Origin: Nocardioides pocheonensis
GTDB taxonomy: Bacteria > Actinomycetota > Actinomycetes > Propionibacteriales > Nocardioidaceae
DNA length: 64,000 nucleotides
Direction of reading: 5' to 3'
NCBI RefSeq assembly: GCF_003725535.1
Contig: NZ_RJSF01000047.1
Location: 141,972 to 205,971 of the forward strand
Both the position numbers and the translations under genes were made by a program. The notes under the pieces were generated by a model, which was not told the origin of the DNA, did not search any database, and was given only the letters and a program-made list of their open reading frames with translations. Below are positions 25,874 to 34,228 of this stretch, piece by piece (position 1 is the stretch's first letter; the number at the start of each line of letters is the position of its first letter).

Positions 25874-26887
25874 GTGACCGCACGCCACCACCTCGTCCCG
25901 CAGTTCTACCTGCGCAACTTTGCTGACGGCAACGGACAGGTCGCCCTGGTCGATCGCGATGACCCGGAACGAGTGATTCTGAACGCAGTTCGCAAAGCTT
26001 GCTCAGAAGTCGGCTTCTACCGTATCGAGACTGAGGTTCTGGCGCGCGAGGAAGACCGCGTCAGTCACGATCCAGAGTCAGTTGAGCAGCACCTGAGCAT
26101 GTTCGAACAGTCGGCCGCTCCTGCGATCTACAAGCTCCTCCGGACGGCATTCGCGGACTTCACCCGCGACGACTGGTTCCACATGATCAACTTCATCGCC
26201 TTGCAAACTGTCCGCGGGCATCGGTGGCGAGAAGATTTCAACGCCCTTGCGACGCAGGCCATGCGCGTACATCTTGGAGCGACCGTCACTGACGAGACCA
26301 TTGCCCAGTGGCTGCGCGACGAGGGCCGACCTGTCCACCCGACCGCCATCTCGGACTACCGGGAACAGATGGTCGGTCCCGACCGCCCGAGGCTGATCGC
26401 CCCGGACGCGGTTCACATTCAGGAGGGCTTCAAGCTCGCGCTCGGCGATCTCGGTGAGCGGCTGGCTGATGACATGCGATGGTCATTGATCGCCAGCGAT
26501 AGCGTCCAGATCCTGACCTCGGACGAGCCAGTTTGTTGGTGGGCCGCTGGTAACACTCCGGTGGGCTACGGCTCGGCCCAGGTGGTGTGGTTGCCCCTTA
26601 ACCCGCGTGTGGTACTCCAACTAATGGACGCTGATGTCACCACCGAAGACCTTGGGCTGCCGTCTCCGAGCACACCCAGCGGGCGAGACGAACTGTGCCG
26701 CTTCATCAACAGCCAAGTCGGCGGCCAGGCGCACCGGTGGATCGTGCACCGACCCGGCGATCGGCCCCTCGACGACGTCATCCTGGCTCCGCGCACCGCA
26801 TGGGGCGACGAACTGGTCAGTGTCGAGGAAACGGGCAACACCCGGCGGGAGATCTGGGTGCATCGTCGGCTTCCTGCTGTCACATAG
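25874..26887 (+). CDS. DUF4238-family protein
   Basis: GTG 25874 starts a 337-residue protein whose N-terminus TARHHLVPQFYLRNFADGNG is the hallmark of DUF4238. The family is widespread and of unknown function, often found in islands, with an H-x-L-P-x-F-Y-L-R-x-F motif. Later segments (WFHMINFIALQTVRGHRWRE, SDEPVCWW, LPLNPRVVL) also fit. The 297-nt gap to its left holds no gene. A possible RNase or nuclease activity has been suggested for relatives but cannot be read from the sequence. Confidence 0.8.
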   Translation: MTARHHLVPQFYLRNFADGNGQVALVDRDDPERVILNAVRKACSEVGFYRIETEVLAREEDRVSHDPESVEQHLSMFEQSAAPAIYKLLRTAFADFTRDDWFHMINFIALQTVRGHRWREDFNALATQAMRVHLGATVTDETIAQWLRDEGRPVHPTAISDYREQMVGPDRPRLIAPDAVHIQEGFKLALGDLGERLADDMRWSLIASDSVQILTSDEPVCWWAAGNTPVGYGSAQVVWLPLNPRVVLQLMDADVTTEDLGLPSPSTPSGRDELCRFINSQVGGQAHRWIVHRPGDRPLDDVILAPRTAWGDELVSVEETGNTRREIWVHRRLPAVT

Positions 26888-26975
26888 CCCATGGTTCCGA
26901 GATAGTTGTGTACCGGGCCGACCAGCGGCCTGATCATCAACGCGCGACAAGACCAACCCGAAGGAGCGCCGGCGA

Positions 26976-27248
26976 ATGATCTTGCTCATCAGCTACGACC
27001 TGCTCGGCCACGAGCGCCCGAGTGCATACGAGGCCGTCAAGGAAGTGATTGAGGGAAGCGCCAACTCCTGGAAGAAGCCGCTCTACTCGCAATGGTTCGT
27101 TGAGACCACCGACACCGTCGAGACTTGGAGCGAGCGCCTCAAGGAGGTCATGGACAAGGGCGACAAGTTGCTCGTCATCAAGGTCCAGGCGCCCTACCAG
27201 GGTTGGCTCCCAAAGGAGATCTGGCCTTGGCTCAAGGAGCGGGTGTAG
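26976..27248 (+). CDS. Small Cas2/VapD-like ferredoxin-fold protein
   Basis: This 90-residue protein opens MILLISYDLLGHERPSAYEA, continues PLYSQWFVETTDTVETW and ends GDKLLVIKVQAPYQGW. The pattern (strand with ISYDL, helix, S-x-W-x-V strand, helix, DxLLVIKV strand) is that of Cas2/VapD-like or SinR-annotated ferredoxin-fold proteins. No Cas1 or CRISPR array is present, so it is not a CRISPR adaptation protein. A VapD-like RNase or nucleic-acid-binding role is possible. It follows the DUF4238 gene by 88 nt. Confidence 0.6.
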   Translation: MILLISYDLLGHERPSAYEAVKEVIEGSANSWKKPLYSQWFVETTDTVETWSERLKEVMDKGDKLLVIKVQAPYQGWLPKEIWPWLKERV

Positions 27249-27320
27249 CTGCGGCGCTCGCGTCCCCAGGCAGGTGAATTCCTAGATGCTTCCTCGACGG
27301 TCATGAGGATGCCTGGCCTG

Positions 27321-27650
27321 CTAGTGCGAGTGCGCTTGGCACTCCTTCAGGTGACCATGCATCGCCGCCCTGATCGCTCGAACGCCCTCCATATGCTGAA
27401 GGCCAAGACCGCCGAAGATCTGACAGCCACACCAGAGCCGGTGGTCCCCCGGTTCTCCGGCACCACGTTGGTAGATCTCCACGATGCCTTGCGGCTGTGA
27501 TGCATCCGTGGCCCAGACGTCGTTGTGCGCGAAGTATCTGGCTTGCCGGTTGTTGACGGCGGCAACTGCGTACAGGGTGCCGTGATAGTCGACGGTGTTG
27601 TTCGAGAACCCGGCGCCGCTCGGATACAGGTGATAGATCTTGTTCGCCAT
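27321..27650 (-). CDS. Hypothetical protein (109 aa)
   Basis: ATG 27650 behind GGGGAG starts a 109-residue protein that begins MANKIYHLYPSGAGFSNNTV and includes GTLYAVAAVNNRQARYFAHN and CGCQIFGGL. It has no recognisable domain or membrane helix. It is divergent from the gene at 27726. The longer open frame upstream of this start is not supported. Confidence 0.55.
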   Translation of the reverse strand: MANKIYHLYPSGAGFSNNTVDYHGTLYAVAAVNNRQARYFAHNDVWATDASQPQGIVEIYQRGAGEPGDHRLWCGCQIFGGLGLQHMEGVRAIRAAMHGHLKECQAHSH

Positions 27651-27725
27651 GCCGTTCACTCCCCTGGTAGGAACCTCCATCCTCGCCGTCCGGCGCGAGG
27701 TCCGCTGAACCTCTAGCCTCCAAGG

Positions 27726-28268
27726 GTGACCTCGTTGACCGCTTCCGGACTTGATGCGCTGAGCATCCTGAGCGCATGTGTTGGACTTGCCGGCGGCGTT
27801 CTTGGCATTGCGTCCTGGTTTCAAACACGATCCGATCGCAAGGCTCGCCGCGCCCTCGTGCACGTACCCGATGAGACGCTGCCCCTCCTGAAGGAGCTCA
27901 TCGAGGTGTCGTTGCCCTTGGAGCGACAAGCCAGGAGCCCAGAGTGGATCGCGGAGAACGTACTCCCCCTCAAGGGGCGTTGGGATGCACTAGCGCATGT
28001 CGCTACTGCAGCACGCCGAGGCGACGCGTACGACTTTGGATCCGTTGGGCTACCACTCGCCGAGCTGTGCCTGTGTCTTGATCGGGAGGGCCGCGTCCGT
28101 GAGAACGCGGAATGGCTGGCCGAAGCCCAATCGATGCAAGGCAATGCGGCCCGCAATCTCACAGATTCCGCGACTGCTCTGCATCACCGACTGACTGGAA
28201 CGAAGCCGAGCAGGTCGCGTCGGCGGCCAGCGCGAAACGACGGTTCCGACGAATCGCCGCACAGTTAG
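27726..28268 (+). CDS. Hypothetical protein with N-terminal membrane helix
   Basis: GTG 27726 starts a 180-residue protein with one hydrophobic helix at about residues 10-32 (LDALSILSACVGLAGGVLGI), followed by a basic cluster (RSDRKARRALVH) and a soluble helical part. A short-cytoplasmic-helper or TM-effector role is possible given the island context, but no family is recognised. Confidence 0.55.
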   Translation: MTSLTASGLDALSILSACVGLAGGVLGIASWFQTRSDRKARRALVHVPDETLPLLKELIEVSLPLERQARSPEWIAENVLPLKGRWDALAHVATAARRGDAYDFGSVGLPLAELCLCLDREGRVRENAEWLAEAQSMQGNAARNLTDSATALHHRLTGTKPSRSRRRPARNDGSDESPHS

Positions 28269-28378
28269 AACCGAGTGCCGAGCCGAGTGCCGCCTGTCGG
28301 AGTGATCGGCCAGGCGTTGGTTTCGTTGGACCACGTAATCAACCGTGACGTGGGGACCGCTGCTTCCAGCGTTCTGGC

Positions 28379-29035
28379 CTAGTTCGGCGCGCCGTCGACT
28401 TGCTGGACTCTGGGAGCGTGCGCGTTCATGACCGTCAGGCTCGTCGTGTACTCCGATCGAGCCCGGTTGATGTTGAGGTCTTGGACCAGCGCAGCGATGA
28501 CTCGGTCATGAGCCTGCTTGACGGTCAGTAGCTCGACAGCCGGGATGGCCTCGTGCTCACGTTTGGTGAACATGGCGTCCCAAGCGCTGTCCCACGCGAT
28601 GTCGCTGCGGCACCACGCTTGCCTGCGGCGGTAGGCGTTGCTGCGGATTCGAGCATCAGCGCCCCACATGCCAAACGTCGCGAAGCAGACTGCGCCAAAG
28701 GCTTCGTACGCTTCGCGAACGGGCTCGCTGAAGAGCGGGATGGCGCAGTAGAACTCCGTATCGAGGCGGCGTTTCGTCGCGATCAGCTCGGGAGGGGATA
28801 CATCACGCCAGGTGCCGATGAACATGAGGTAGCACATGACCAAGTTCAGGTCAGGCACGAGCTTCTTGTAGTAGTCGAGCCTGGCGCGCAACAATTCTTC
28901 GTTGCGGGACTGGCGGCGGGCGAAGACGTACGCTGCCACCGCCACCACGATCGGCGTGGCAATCGCACCAATGGCCGTCAGCCAATCGACGAATCGCGTG
29001 GGTTCAGCACCCGTCGCCGCCGCAAGCGTGATCAC
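28379..29035 (-). CDS. One-TM protein coupled to the SIR2 gene
   Basis: This 218-residue protein starts at GTG 29035, overlapping the SIR2 stop by four bases (GTGA). One membrane helix lies at about residues 20-40 (WLTAIGAIATPIVVAVAAYV), followed by a helical soluble domain with REAYEAFGAVCFATFGMWGA. No catalytic motif is seen. The tight coupling to a SIR2 NADase-type gene suggests a sensor, membrane anchor or immunity partner in a two-gene abortive-infection module. This is inference from context. Confidence 0.7.
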   Translation of the reverse strand: MITLAAATGAEPTRFVDWLTAIGAIATPIVVAVAAYVFARRQSRNEELLRARLDYYKKLVPDLNLVMCYLMFIGTWRDVSPPELIATKRRLDTEFYCAIPLFSEPVREAYEAFGAVCFATFGMWGADARIRSNAYRRRQAWCRSDIAWDSAWDAMFTKREHEAIPAVELLTVKQAHDRVIAALVQDLNINRARSEYTTSLTVMNAHAPRVQQVDGAPN

Positions 29036-30000
29036 GACGTGCGAGTCTCAGGCTCGGCGAACGTAGGACTCAGTCGAGATAGGAACTGTGGCAACTGGTT
29101 CCAACCGTCGAGCCAGATTGTGTTGATGTCCATCGACATCAGGTAGCGCTGCTTCACAGGGTCACGTCGGGCCTGGACGGTGTACGACGCCGGGACGTTC
29201 ATCTCGTAGACCATGCGAATGTCGTCATAGAGCAATCCAAAGTTCGGGTCGCTGAGGCTGAAGCCGACGAACAGGAACGAGGTCTCGGCCATTTCGCTCC
29301 GGAGATGGTTCAGCATCTCCTTGCGTTCGATCCTTGCCCGCGCATAGTCGTTGCGGGTGAGCACGATCGTGGCGGGCTGATCGATCGAACCATGCAGCTT
29401 GACCAGGTGCCTGGCGGGTTGCTCAGCACGGCGAGCAATGAACTGCTCCTCAGAGATGCTGACCCTGATCGGAGTGCCCGCTTGCAGGTAGGCCAACTCG
29501 ATGAGTTCGTCGTAGTTCGTGGTGAACAGCAGCGGCAGGTCAAGCTCAATGAGTGCCCGATGACTTTGCGTCACCTCAATGAATGGCTGGCGGTCGATGC
29601 TGAACTGTGCCAGCAGGAACTCACGGTAGTTGGCCTCCCCAACCGTCTGCCTGAAGAGCTGAGCGCAGTCCAGCGGCCCTTCCTCCAAGAAGAACTTCGC
29701 CAGTGACTCGTGCTCGCTGCTATCGGAATGATGAACCAACTCTCGATGCATGCGGCTGACCAGCCAGGGCCACGATGGCAATGGCAATCCATCATCATTG
29801 CTGGACCACTCGGAGTGCGGGTGATCGAAAGGCGGCCACGGCCGGTACTTCTCGTTGTCGAAGTACTGGCGACTCTTGATCCGAGCCGCGCCATAGGACA
29901 CCCCGGCGCCCAAAAAGACCAGCACGCGCCCACCACCTGCCAGCGCAGCTCTCAGACGAACCATCAGGTCGGCATTGCCAGCGTCTTGGTGCCAAGTCAT
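29032..30000 (-). CDS. SIR2-like (NADase-type) defence protein
   Basis: This 322-residue protein has the SIR2 Rossmann signature: LVFLGAGVSYGA (27-38), LLFTTNYDELIE (157-168), LVKLHGSID (199-207) and FLFVGFSLSDPNFGLLYDD (242-260). SIR2 domains in phage-defence systems such as Thoeris and SIR2-HerA deplete NAD+ on infection. The zinc-binding insert of protein deacetylases is absent, which favours NADase over sirtuin. It is translationally coupled to a one-TM protein. No HerA, Argonaute or TIR gene is adjacent. Confidence 0.88.
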   Translation of the reverse strand: MTWHQDAGNADLMVRLRAALAGGGRVLVFLGAGVSYGAARIKSRQYFDNEKYRPWPPFDHPHSEWSSNDDGLPLPSWPWLVSRMHRELVHHSDSSEHESLAKFFLEEGPLDCAQLFRQTVGEANYREFLLAQFSIDRQPFIEVTQSHRALIELDLPLLFTTNYDELIELAYLQAGTPIRVSISEEQFIARRAEQPARHLVKLHGSIDQPATIVLTRNDYARARIERKEMLNHLRSEMAETSFLFVGFSLSDPNFGLLYDDIRMVYEMNVPASYTVQARRDPVKQRYLMSMDINTIWLDGWNQLPQFLSRLSPTFAEPETRTS

Positions 30001-30288
30001 GCGCTGAAGCGTGGCATGAGCAGGACCCGTGCGCCACGATCAACGCCTGTATGCGAGTGGTACGTCCACCAAGCCACGGCTTATGGGAAGCACATTGCGG
30101 ACGAGATCCTGAGCCACTTCGATACCGCCTTGAGTCCCACGCCGGCGCACCCTGCCCCGGGGCTAGCTGGCAGTCGCCGCGACCCGAACCCGACGATCGA
30201 ATGTCTGACTGAGTGACGGCTACGCCTGGATGGTGACGCGCCTCGGACCGAGCGGCGAAACGTTGACCTGTAGCTTGTGGCTCGGCAT

Positions 30289-30885
30289 CTAGGCCCCGGC
30301 CTCATCGAGCGCGTCGGCGAGTAAGTCCGCGAGCTCGTTCATCGAGTACCGCACCACGAGAAGTTCGAGAACTTCGCGCGGAGTGTGAGGCGTCAATTCG
30401 TGACGTCTCGAGATCGCGATCAGCGCCCGTACTGCTGCCTCGGGGTTGACGTCGGCGGTGTTCTCGGCGAACTCGCGGCCAGTGATCACGTTGATGTGCG
30501 AAGGAACTTTCGCGGCCGGGAAGTGTTTGAGATTGTCGGTGACTATCGCACCAGCGTTTCCGACAACCGCCGCGGCCAGCACGTGTTCATCGTCTGGGTC
30601 CGGCAGACCGTAGGTTCCATCCAGGCCTTCCCAGCCGGTGACGAGCGCATCGTCGAAAGCACTTCGCATCTGCGTGACCAGGAAGTCGGCTTTGATCAAG
30701 GCCTCGCCTGGATCGGTCCCCCGATCGATCAGCTTGTACTGCTCGTGAAGGTGGAGCTCCTCAAGAATCGCCTCGCTCCACAGCGGTCGGTACAGACCTT
30801 CGATCCCGAGGGATAGCAGGAAGTCTCGTTGCAGGCTCGGCCACAGCACGTTGGTGTCGAGGAGGGCGGCGAACACGGCGTCCAT
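30289..30885 (-). CDS. PIN-domain toxin (VapC-like)
   Basis: This 198-residue protein has PIN acidic residues in LLDTNVLWPSLQRD (Asp about 10), EEL (about 43), and PDPDDEHVLAAAVVGNAGAI with IVTDNLKHFP (about 95-120). The C-terminal 70 residues are helical, as in the PIN-DUF3368-like and related toxins. PIN toxins cleave tRNA or rRNA. The HTH gene at 30959-31495 lies 73 nt upstream on the same strand, the usual antitoxin-first order. Confidence 0.85.
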   Translation of the reverse strand: MDAVFAALLDTNVLWPSLQRDFLLSLGIEGLYRPLWSEAILEELHLHEQYKLIDRGTDPGEALIKADFLVTQMRSAFDDALVTGWEGLDGTYGLPDPDDEHVLAAAVVGNAGAIVTDNLKHFPAAKVPSHINVITGREFAENTADVNPEAAVRALIAISRRHELTPHTPREVLELLVVRYSMNELADLLADALDEAGA

Positions 30886-30958
30886 CCTCGCAGTTCAGGA
30901 CGGACGCCGTGCACGGTTGCCGAGCTTGGCGAGTCGAGCCGCTCCGTCGCGCAGCCGA

Positions 30959-31495
30959 TCAGGCAGTCGAGGAACGTCGCCGGGCAGCCGCTTCGGCTCG
31001 GACACGACGCAGACGTGCCTCAAGTACTTCAGGGTCCTCAAGGTCGGCGTCATAGTCAGCCGAGGTAGCCATCAGGGCTTCGTATTGCTGTTCGCGGCGC
31101 TGTTCGCGGTACTTCAGCAGGTCGTCGAGCTTCACCATTCGGCGCCGCTTTCCTGCGACCTCGCCTGGAAGCACCCCGTCGTCGATCAATCTCACGACAG
31201 TGGGCCGACTGACACCGAGGAGATCCGCCGCCTGTTGCGTCGTCAGCAGCTTGCTGTGCGGGGCCACCGTGACGGCCTTGCCGGCCTTCATGGCCTGTAG
31301 GACCTGCAGCAGAACGGCATGAACCGCCGCAGGCATCTCGACGTGATCGCCCTCGTCGGCACCGGCCAGGAAATACCGCGGCTCGGGGCGCGCGCCGCGT
31401 GTCATCTCGTGCGCGCTCAGGAAACTCAACAGTTCGGCGACTTCTTCGGCCGGCTCCGGCAGGTAGGTCTGCTGCTCCATCACCTGTGCAGTCAT
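30959..31495 (-). CDS. HTH (excisionase-type) antitoxin
   Basis: This 178-residue protein is started at ATG 31495 because AGGAG lies nine nt upstream; GTG 31504 would sit directly on the ribosome site. The DNA-binding motif is LLTTQQAADLLGVSRPTVVR followed by LIDDGVLPGEVAGKRRRMVK (about residues 85-125). The C-terminal basic tail probably masks the PIN toxin. An inverted repeat in the promoter (31515-31546) is the likely autoregulatory operator. Confidence 0.8.
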   Translation of the reverse strand: MTAQVMEQQTYLPEPAEEVAELLSFLSAHEMTRGARPEPRYFLAGADEGDHVEMPAAVHAVLLQVLQAMKAGKAVTVAPHSKLLTTQQAADLLGVSRPTVVRLIDDGVLPGEVAGKRRRMVKLDDLLKYREQRREQQYEALMATSADYDADLEDPEVLEARLRRVRAEAAARRRSSTA

Positions 31496-31514
31496 TGCGA
31501 TCACTCTCCTTTAA

Positions 31515-31546
31515 CGAAAGAAGCGTAACTGATTTCGTTTCTTTCG
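31515..31546. promoter_or_regulatory. Inverted repeat upstream of the PIN antitoxin
   Basis: CGAAAGAA (31515-31522) and TTCTTTCG (31539-31546) form a perfect 8-bp inverted repeat with 16 bp between arms, starting 20 nt upstream of the antitoxin start. This is typical of toxin-antitoxin autoregulation. Confidence 0.65.
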
Positions 31547-31565
31547 TAAAGTCTCTCCGCCTTCG

Positions 31566-31585
31566 GTGTACCGCGTTTGGTACAC
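31566..31585. promoter_or_regulatory. Inverted repeat over the -10 of the CD-NTase gene
   Basis: GTGTACC (31566-31572) and GGTACAC (31579-31585) are perfect 7-bp arms with a 6-bp spacer. The right arm overlaps TACACT (31581-31586), a good -10, which lies 6 nt before ATG 31593. The transcript may therefore be leaderless and repressible, perhaps by the XRE protein of the same locus. Confidence 0.6.
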
Positions 31586-31592
31586 TCGTATC

Positions 31593-32747
31593 ATGACGCT
31601 GCTCCAGAACTCCCGTGGACTCGGCTCCTTGAACTCGATGCTCGGTGACGGCCTCCGCTCGCTGGACATCACCGAGGCCGAGCACGGCACCGCGGTCCGC
31701 CACTACACCGCGCTCGGCGAGACCTTCAGCGATCACTGGGATCTCACCCGTGGCGACAACGTGATCACTCCCCAGGGCTCCTTCGCGCTCGGCACGGTGG
31801 TGCGCAACATCCATCGCAACGACGAGATCGATCTCGACGCGGTGGCGATCCGCGACATCGACAAGACCAGCATCTCCCAGGCCGAGCTGAAGACGGATGC
31901 AGGTATCCCGGTGGCCACCTACGCACGCTCCTCATCCAGCGGCTACCCGACAGTCACCGAGTGTGAGCGTTGTTGGACGCTCCACTGGGCGAACATGCAC
32001 CTGGACCTGCTGCCCGCGATCCCGAACCGGGAGCCACTGGAGAGCGGCATCCTCATCACGGACAAAGAGGTTCGCGAGTGGCTGCGGTCCGACCCCACCG
32101 GCTACGCGGACTGGTTCCGTGCTCAGATGCGGGAGGCGCTCACGGCGGCCCTCGAGGCAAAGAGCATGCAGATCGACGAGGTGCCGGAGTGGCAGATCAA
32201 GACCACCCTTCAGCAGACCGTGCAGGCGCTCAAGCGCCACCGCGACATCTACTTCTCCGACCATCTTGAGGACCGGCCGGCCTCGATCATCCTCACCACG
32301 CTTGCCGCACGCGCCTACACCGGTGGTGACGACCTGTACGAGGTGCTGCGATCGGTGACGAACCAGATGCGATTCCTGATGGAGCACCGCAACGGCACGT
32401 GGTGGCTGGCGAACCCGGTACGTCAGGAGGAGAACTTCGCTGACAGCTGGGCCAAGCACCCCGAGCGCGCCGAGTGGTTCTTCCGCTGGGCCGAGGATGT
32501 TGCGAACGACTTCGACGGACTCGGCGTGAAGTCTGGCCTCGACCACACCGTTCCACTCCTCGCATCGGCGTTCGGCGATCGGGTGGCCAAGGCCGCGAGC
32601 TTCGGGTACGCCAGCGCAGTGAACAACGCACGGTCGACGCAGCAGCTGCACGTTGCTTCCGGCGGGACGCTGGTAGCAGCGGCTACGGCCGCCGAGACCA
32701 GCAGGAAGGCTCGGAGCCATGGGTTCGCGGGTGGGTCGACGAACTGA
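31593..32747 (+). CDS. CD-NTase-like nucleotidyltransferase (CBASS synthase)
   Basis: ATG 31593 gives a 384-residue protein with the polymerase-beta-type core: GS motif QGSFALGT (61-68), the metal pair in NDEIDLDAV (about D80/D82) and a third Asp in MHLDLLPA (about D138). The C-terminal half is helical, as in OAS-like CD-NTases. Such enzymes make cyclic or linear oligonucleotide alarms when phage is sensed. The last residues read HGFAGGSTN; the Gly-Gly near the tail is notable because E2-linked CD-NTases are conjugated through their C-termini. An E2-like gene overlaps by 29 nt. No E1 or JAB peptidase is present. Confidence 0.82.
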   Translation: MTLLQNSRGLGSLNSMLGDGLRSLDITEAEHGTAVRHYTALGETFSDHWDLTRGDNVITPQGSFALGTVVRNIHRNDEIDLDAVAIRDIDKTSISQAELKTDAGIPVATYARSSSSGYPTVTECERCWTLHWANMHLDLLPAIPNREPLESGILITDKEVREWLRSDPTGYADWFRAQMREALTAALEAKSMQIDEVPEWQIKTTLQQTVQALKRHRDIYFSDHLEDRPASIILTTLAARAYTGGDDLYEVLRSVTNQMRFLMEHRNGTWWLANPVRQEENFADSWAKHPERAEWFFRWAEDVANDFDGLGVKSGLDHTVPLLASAFGDRVAKAASFGYASAVNNARSTQQLHVASGGTLVAAATAAETSRKARSHGFAGGSTN

Positions 32748-33165
32748 GTTGAACCTCGCGATGCAGGCGATCGCGTTGCGACGCCTGATGCCCGAGGGCA
32801 GCACTCGCCTGAGGCCCGGCCGGCTCGTCTGGACCGGCCGGGTGCAGCCAACTGCCGATACGAGCCGCTACCACCTACGCATCGAGCTGAAGCAGAACCA
32901 GACGCCGACGGTCTGGGTGCTCGCTCCTGCACTCAAGCCCAACGTCGAAGGCCTCCTCCCCCATGTGTGGAGCAACGGGAGCCTGTGCGTCAGCCAACGG
33001 CATGACTGGGCGCCAACTATGTACCTGACCGACACGTTCTTGCCATGGGCCTGCGAGTGGCTCACCTTCTACGAGCTCTGGCTCGCCACCGACATCTGGT
33101 ACGGGGACGGAGTCGACCGTCTCGATGCCGAGTCGCAGGCCAGAATCCTCCATCCGTACAGCTAG
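32719..33165 (+). CDS. Stand-alone bacterial E2-like (ubiquitin-conjugating fold) protein
   Basis: This 148-residue protein is preceded by GGAAGG inside the CD-NTase gene. It has the bacterial E2 pattern: a hydrophobic strand (PTVWVLAPAL), HVWSNGSLCVSQRHDW with candidate catalytic Cys at residue 90, then TFLPWACEWLTFYELWLATD and IWYGDG. This Cys-x6-W plus LPWxxEWL pattern matches E2 proteins that accompany CD-NTases in short type II CBASS loci, where they prime the synthase. E1 is absent from the locus. Confidence 0.75.
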   Translation: MGSRVGRRTELNLAMQAIALRRLMPEGSTRLRPGRLVWTGRVQPTADTSRYHLRIELKQNQTPTVWVLAPALKPNVEGLLPHVWSNGSLCVSQRHDWAPTMYLTDTFLPWACEWLTFYELWLATDIWYGDGVDRLDAESQARILHPYS

Positions 33166-33224
33166 CATCCACGGAAGGCACTATCCATTTGGGTGCCCGG
33201 CTGTGTGCACTTCAAGGGGTCGAA

Positions 33225-33680
33225 ATGAGTGACGAAAGACTGCAGCCTGCGCTTGGAGTTGCTCTCCGTGCCGAAAGACGCCGCCGTCACCAATCCCTGC
33301 GTGATCTGGCGGCGGAGATCGGAGTCAGCTTCAACACCCTCTCCCGCGTCGAGCGAGGGCACGTGCCCGAGCTGCGCAACTACGAACGCATCGTGAACTG
33401 GTTAAGCGCACCCGGCCAGGGGCTGTTCGAGGCTCCCGGCCAGAGGCCATCAACGCCCGAGTTGATTGCGCGACACCTCTACACCGACGGCCGACTGGAC
33501 GCCACCGCAGCCAACAAGATGATGGCGCTCATCCAGGACATGTACACCGAGCTCGCGGCACCCAGTCCTGCCTTCGCAGTCCACCTTCGATCAAGCCAGA
33601 CTTTTCTGCCCGAGGTCGGCACGCTGTTGGCGAGCGCACTTGAGGACATGCACCAGTCGCTCGTCGAGGAAGCCATCTAG
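33225..33680 (+). CDS. XRE-family HTH protein
   Basis: This 151-residue protein starts at ATG 33225 behind AAGGGG. An N-terminal Cro/C1-type HTH reads SLRDLAAEIGVSFNTLSRVE followed by RGHVPELRNYERI (about residues 25-57). The C-terminal helical half has no motif. It is 2 nt upstream of an ImmA/IrrE gene; XRE-ImmA pairs commonly act as repressor and anti-repressor peptidase. It could control the CD-NTase transcript through the inverted repeat at 31566. Confidence 0.85.
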   Translation: MSDERLQPALGVALRAERRRRHQSLRDLAAEIGVSFNTLSRVERGHVPELRNYERIVNWLSAPGQGLFEAPGQRPSTPELIARHLYTDGRLDATAANKMMALIQDMYTELAAPSPAFAVHLRSSQTFLPEVGTLLASALEDMHQSLVEEAI

Positions 33681-33682
33681 CA

Positions 33683-34228
33683 GTGCGTCGTGGTTTCAAG
33701 GCCGAGGCCGAGCGCCTTGGCGAGCAGGTTCGTGACGAGCTCGGTCTCGGAAAGACCGATGCGCTGCCACTTGATCGTCTCGCTGCAGAGCGGGGCGCCG
33801 AACTGCGTTCTGCCGGTGACCTGATCGACGTCGCCCGACTGGCAGAGATCGATCGTCTTCAGCCCGGTGCGTTCTCGGCCTGTACCTTCGAGATCGGCGA
33901 TCGGAAGGTCATCGTGTGGAATCCGCTTGCCAGCCCGGGGCGACGGACGAGTGACATCGCACATGAGCTCTCGCACGTGCTGCTCAAGCACGCCGTCAAG
34001 GAAGTGCACACGATCGGAGAACTCACGTTCTTCGGCTGCGACCCAGATGAGGAGCAGGAGGCGAACTGGCTCGCCGGTTGCCTGCTGCTGCCGCGCAAGT
34101 TGCTCGTCGCAACGCTCCGCGCCGGTGCGACTGCCGCGGACATCGCGGAGCGCTACGAGGTGAGTCTGCAGATGGCGAACTATCGCATCAGCGCGACGGG
34201 GGTCATGCGCCAGGTCGCCCGTCGTTAG
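33683..34228 (+). CDS. ImmA/IrrE-family metallopeptidase
   Basis: GTG 33683 starts a 181-residue protein with the zinc motif HELSH in DIAHELSHVLLKHA (residues 94-98) and a downstream acidic EEQEANWLAGCLLLPR that supplies the third ligand. ImmA/IrrE peptidases cleave a cognate HTH repressor, here the XRE protein encoded 2 nt upstream. Its 3' end overlaps the convergent SLATT gene by 26 nt. Confidence 0.88.
   Translation: MRRGFKAEAERLGEQVRDELGLGKTDALPLDRLAAERGAELRSAGDLIDVARLAEIDRLQPGAFSACTFEIGDRKVIVWNPLASPGRRTSDIAHELSHVLLKHAVKEVHTIGELTFFGCDPDEEQEANWLAGCLLLPRKLLVATLRAGATAADIAERYEVSLQMANYRISATGVMRQVARR

Noticed and set aside
26976..27248. CRISPR adaptation gene cas2
   Set aside because: No cas1, no array and no other cas genes; only the fold pattern is similar.
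30220..30288. 22-codon ORF right after the PIN toxin stop (begins MPSHKLQVNV)
   Set aside because: Starts directly after the stop codon but has no ribosome site of its own or recognisable family; too short to support.
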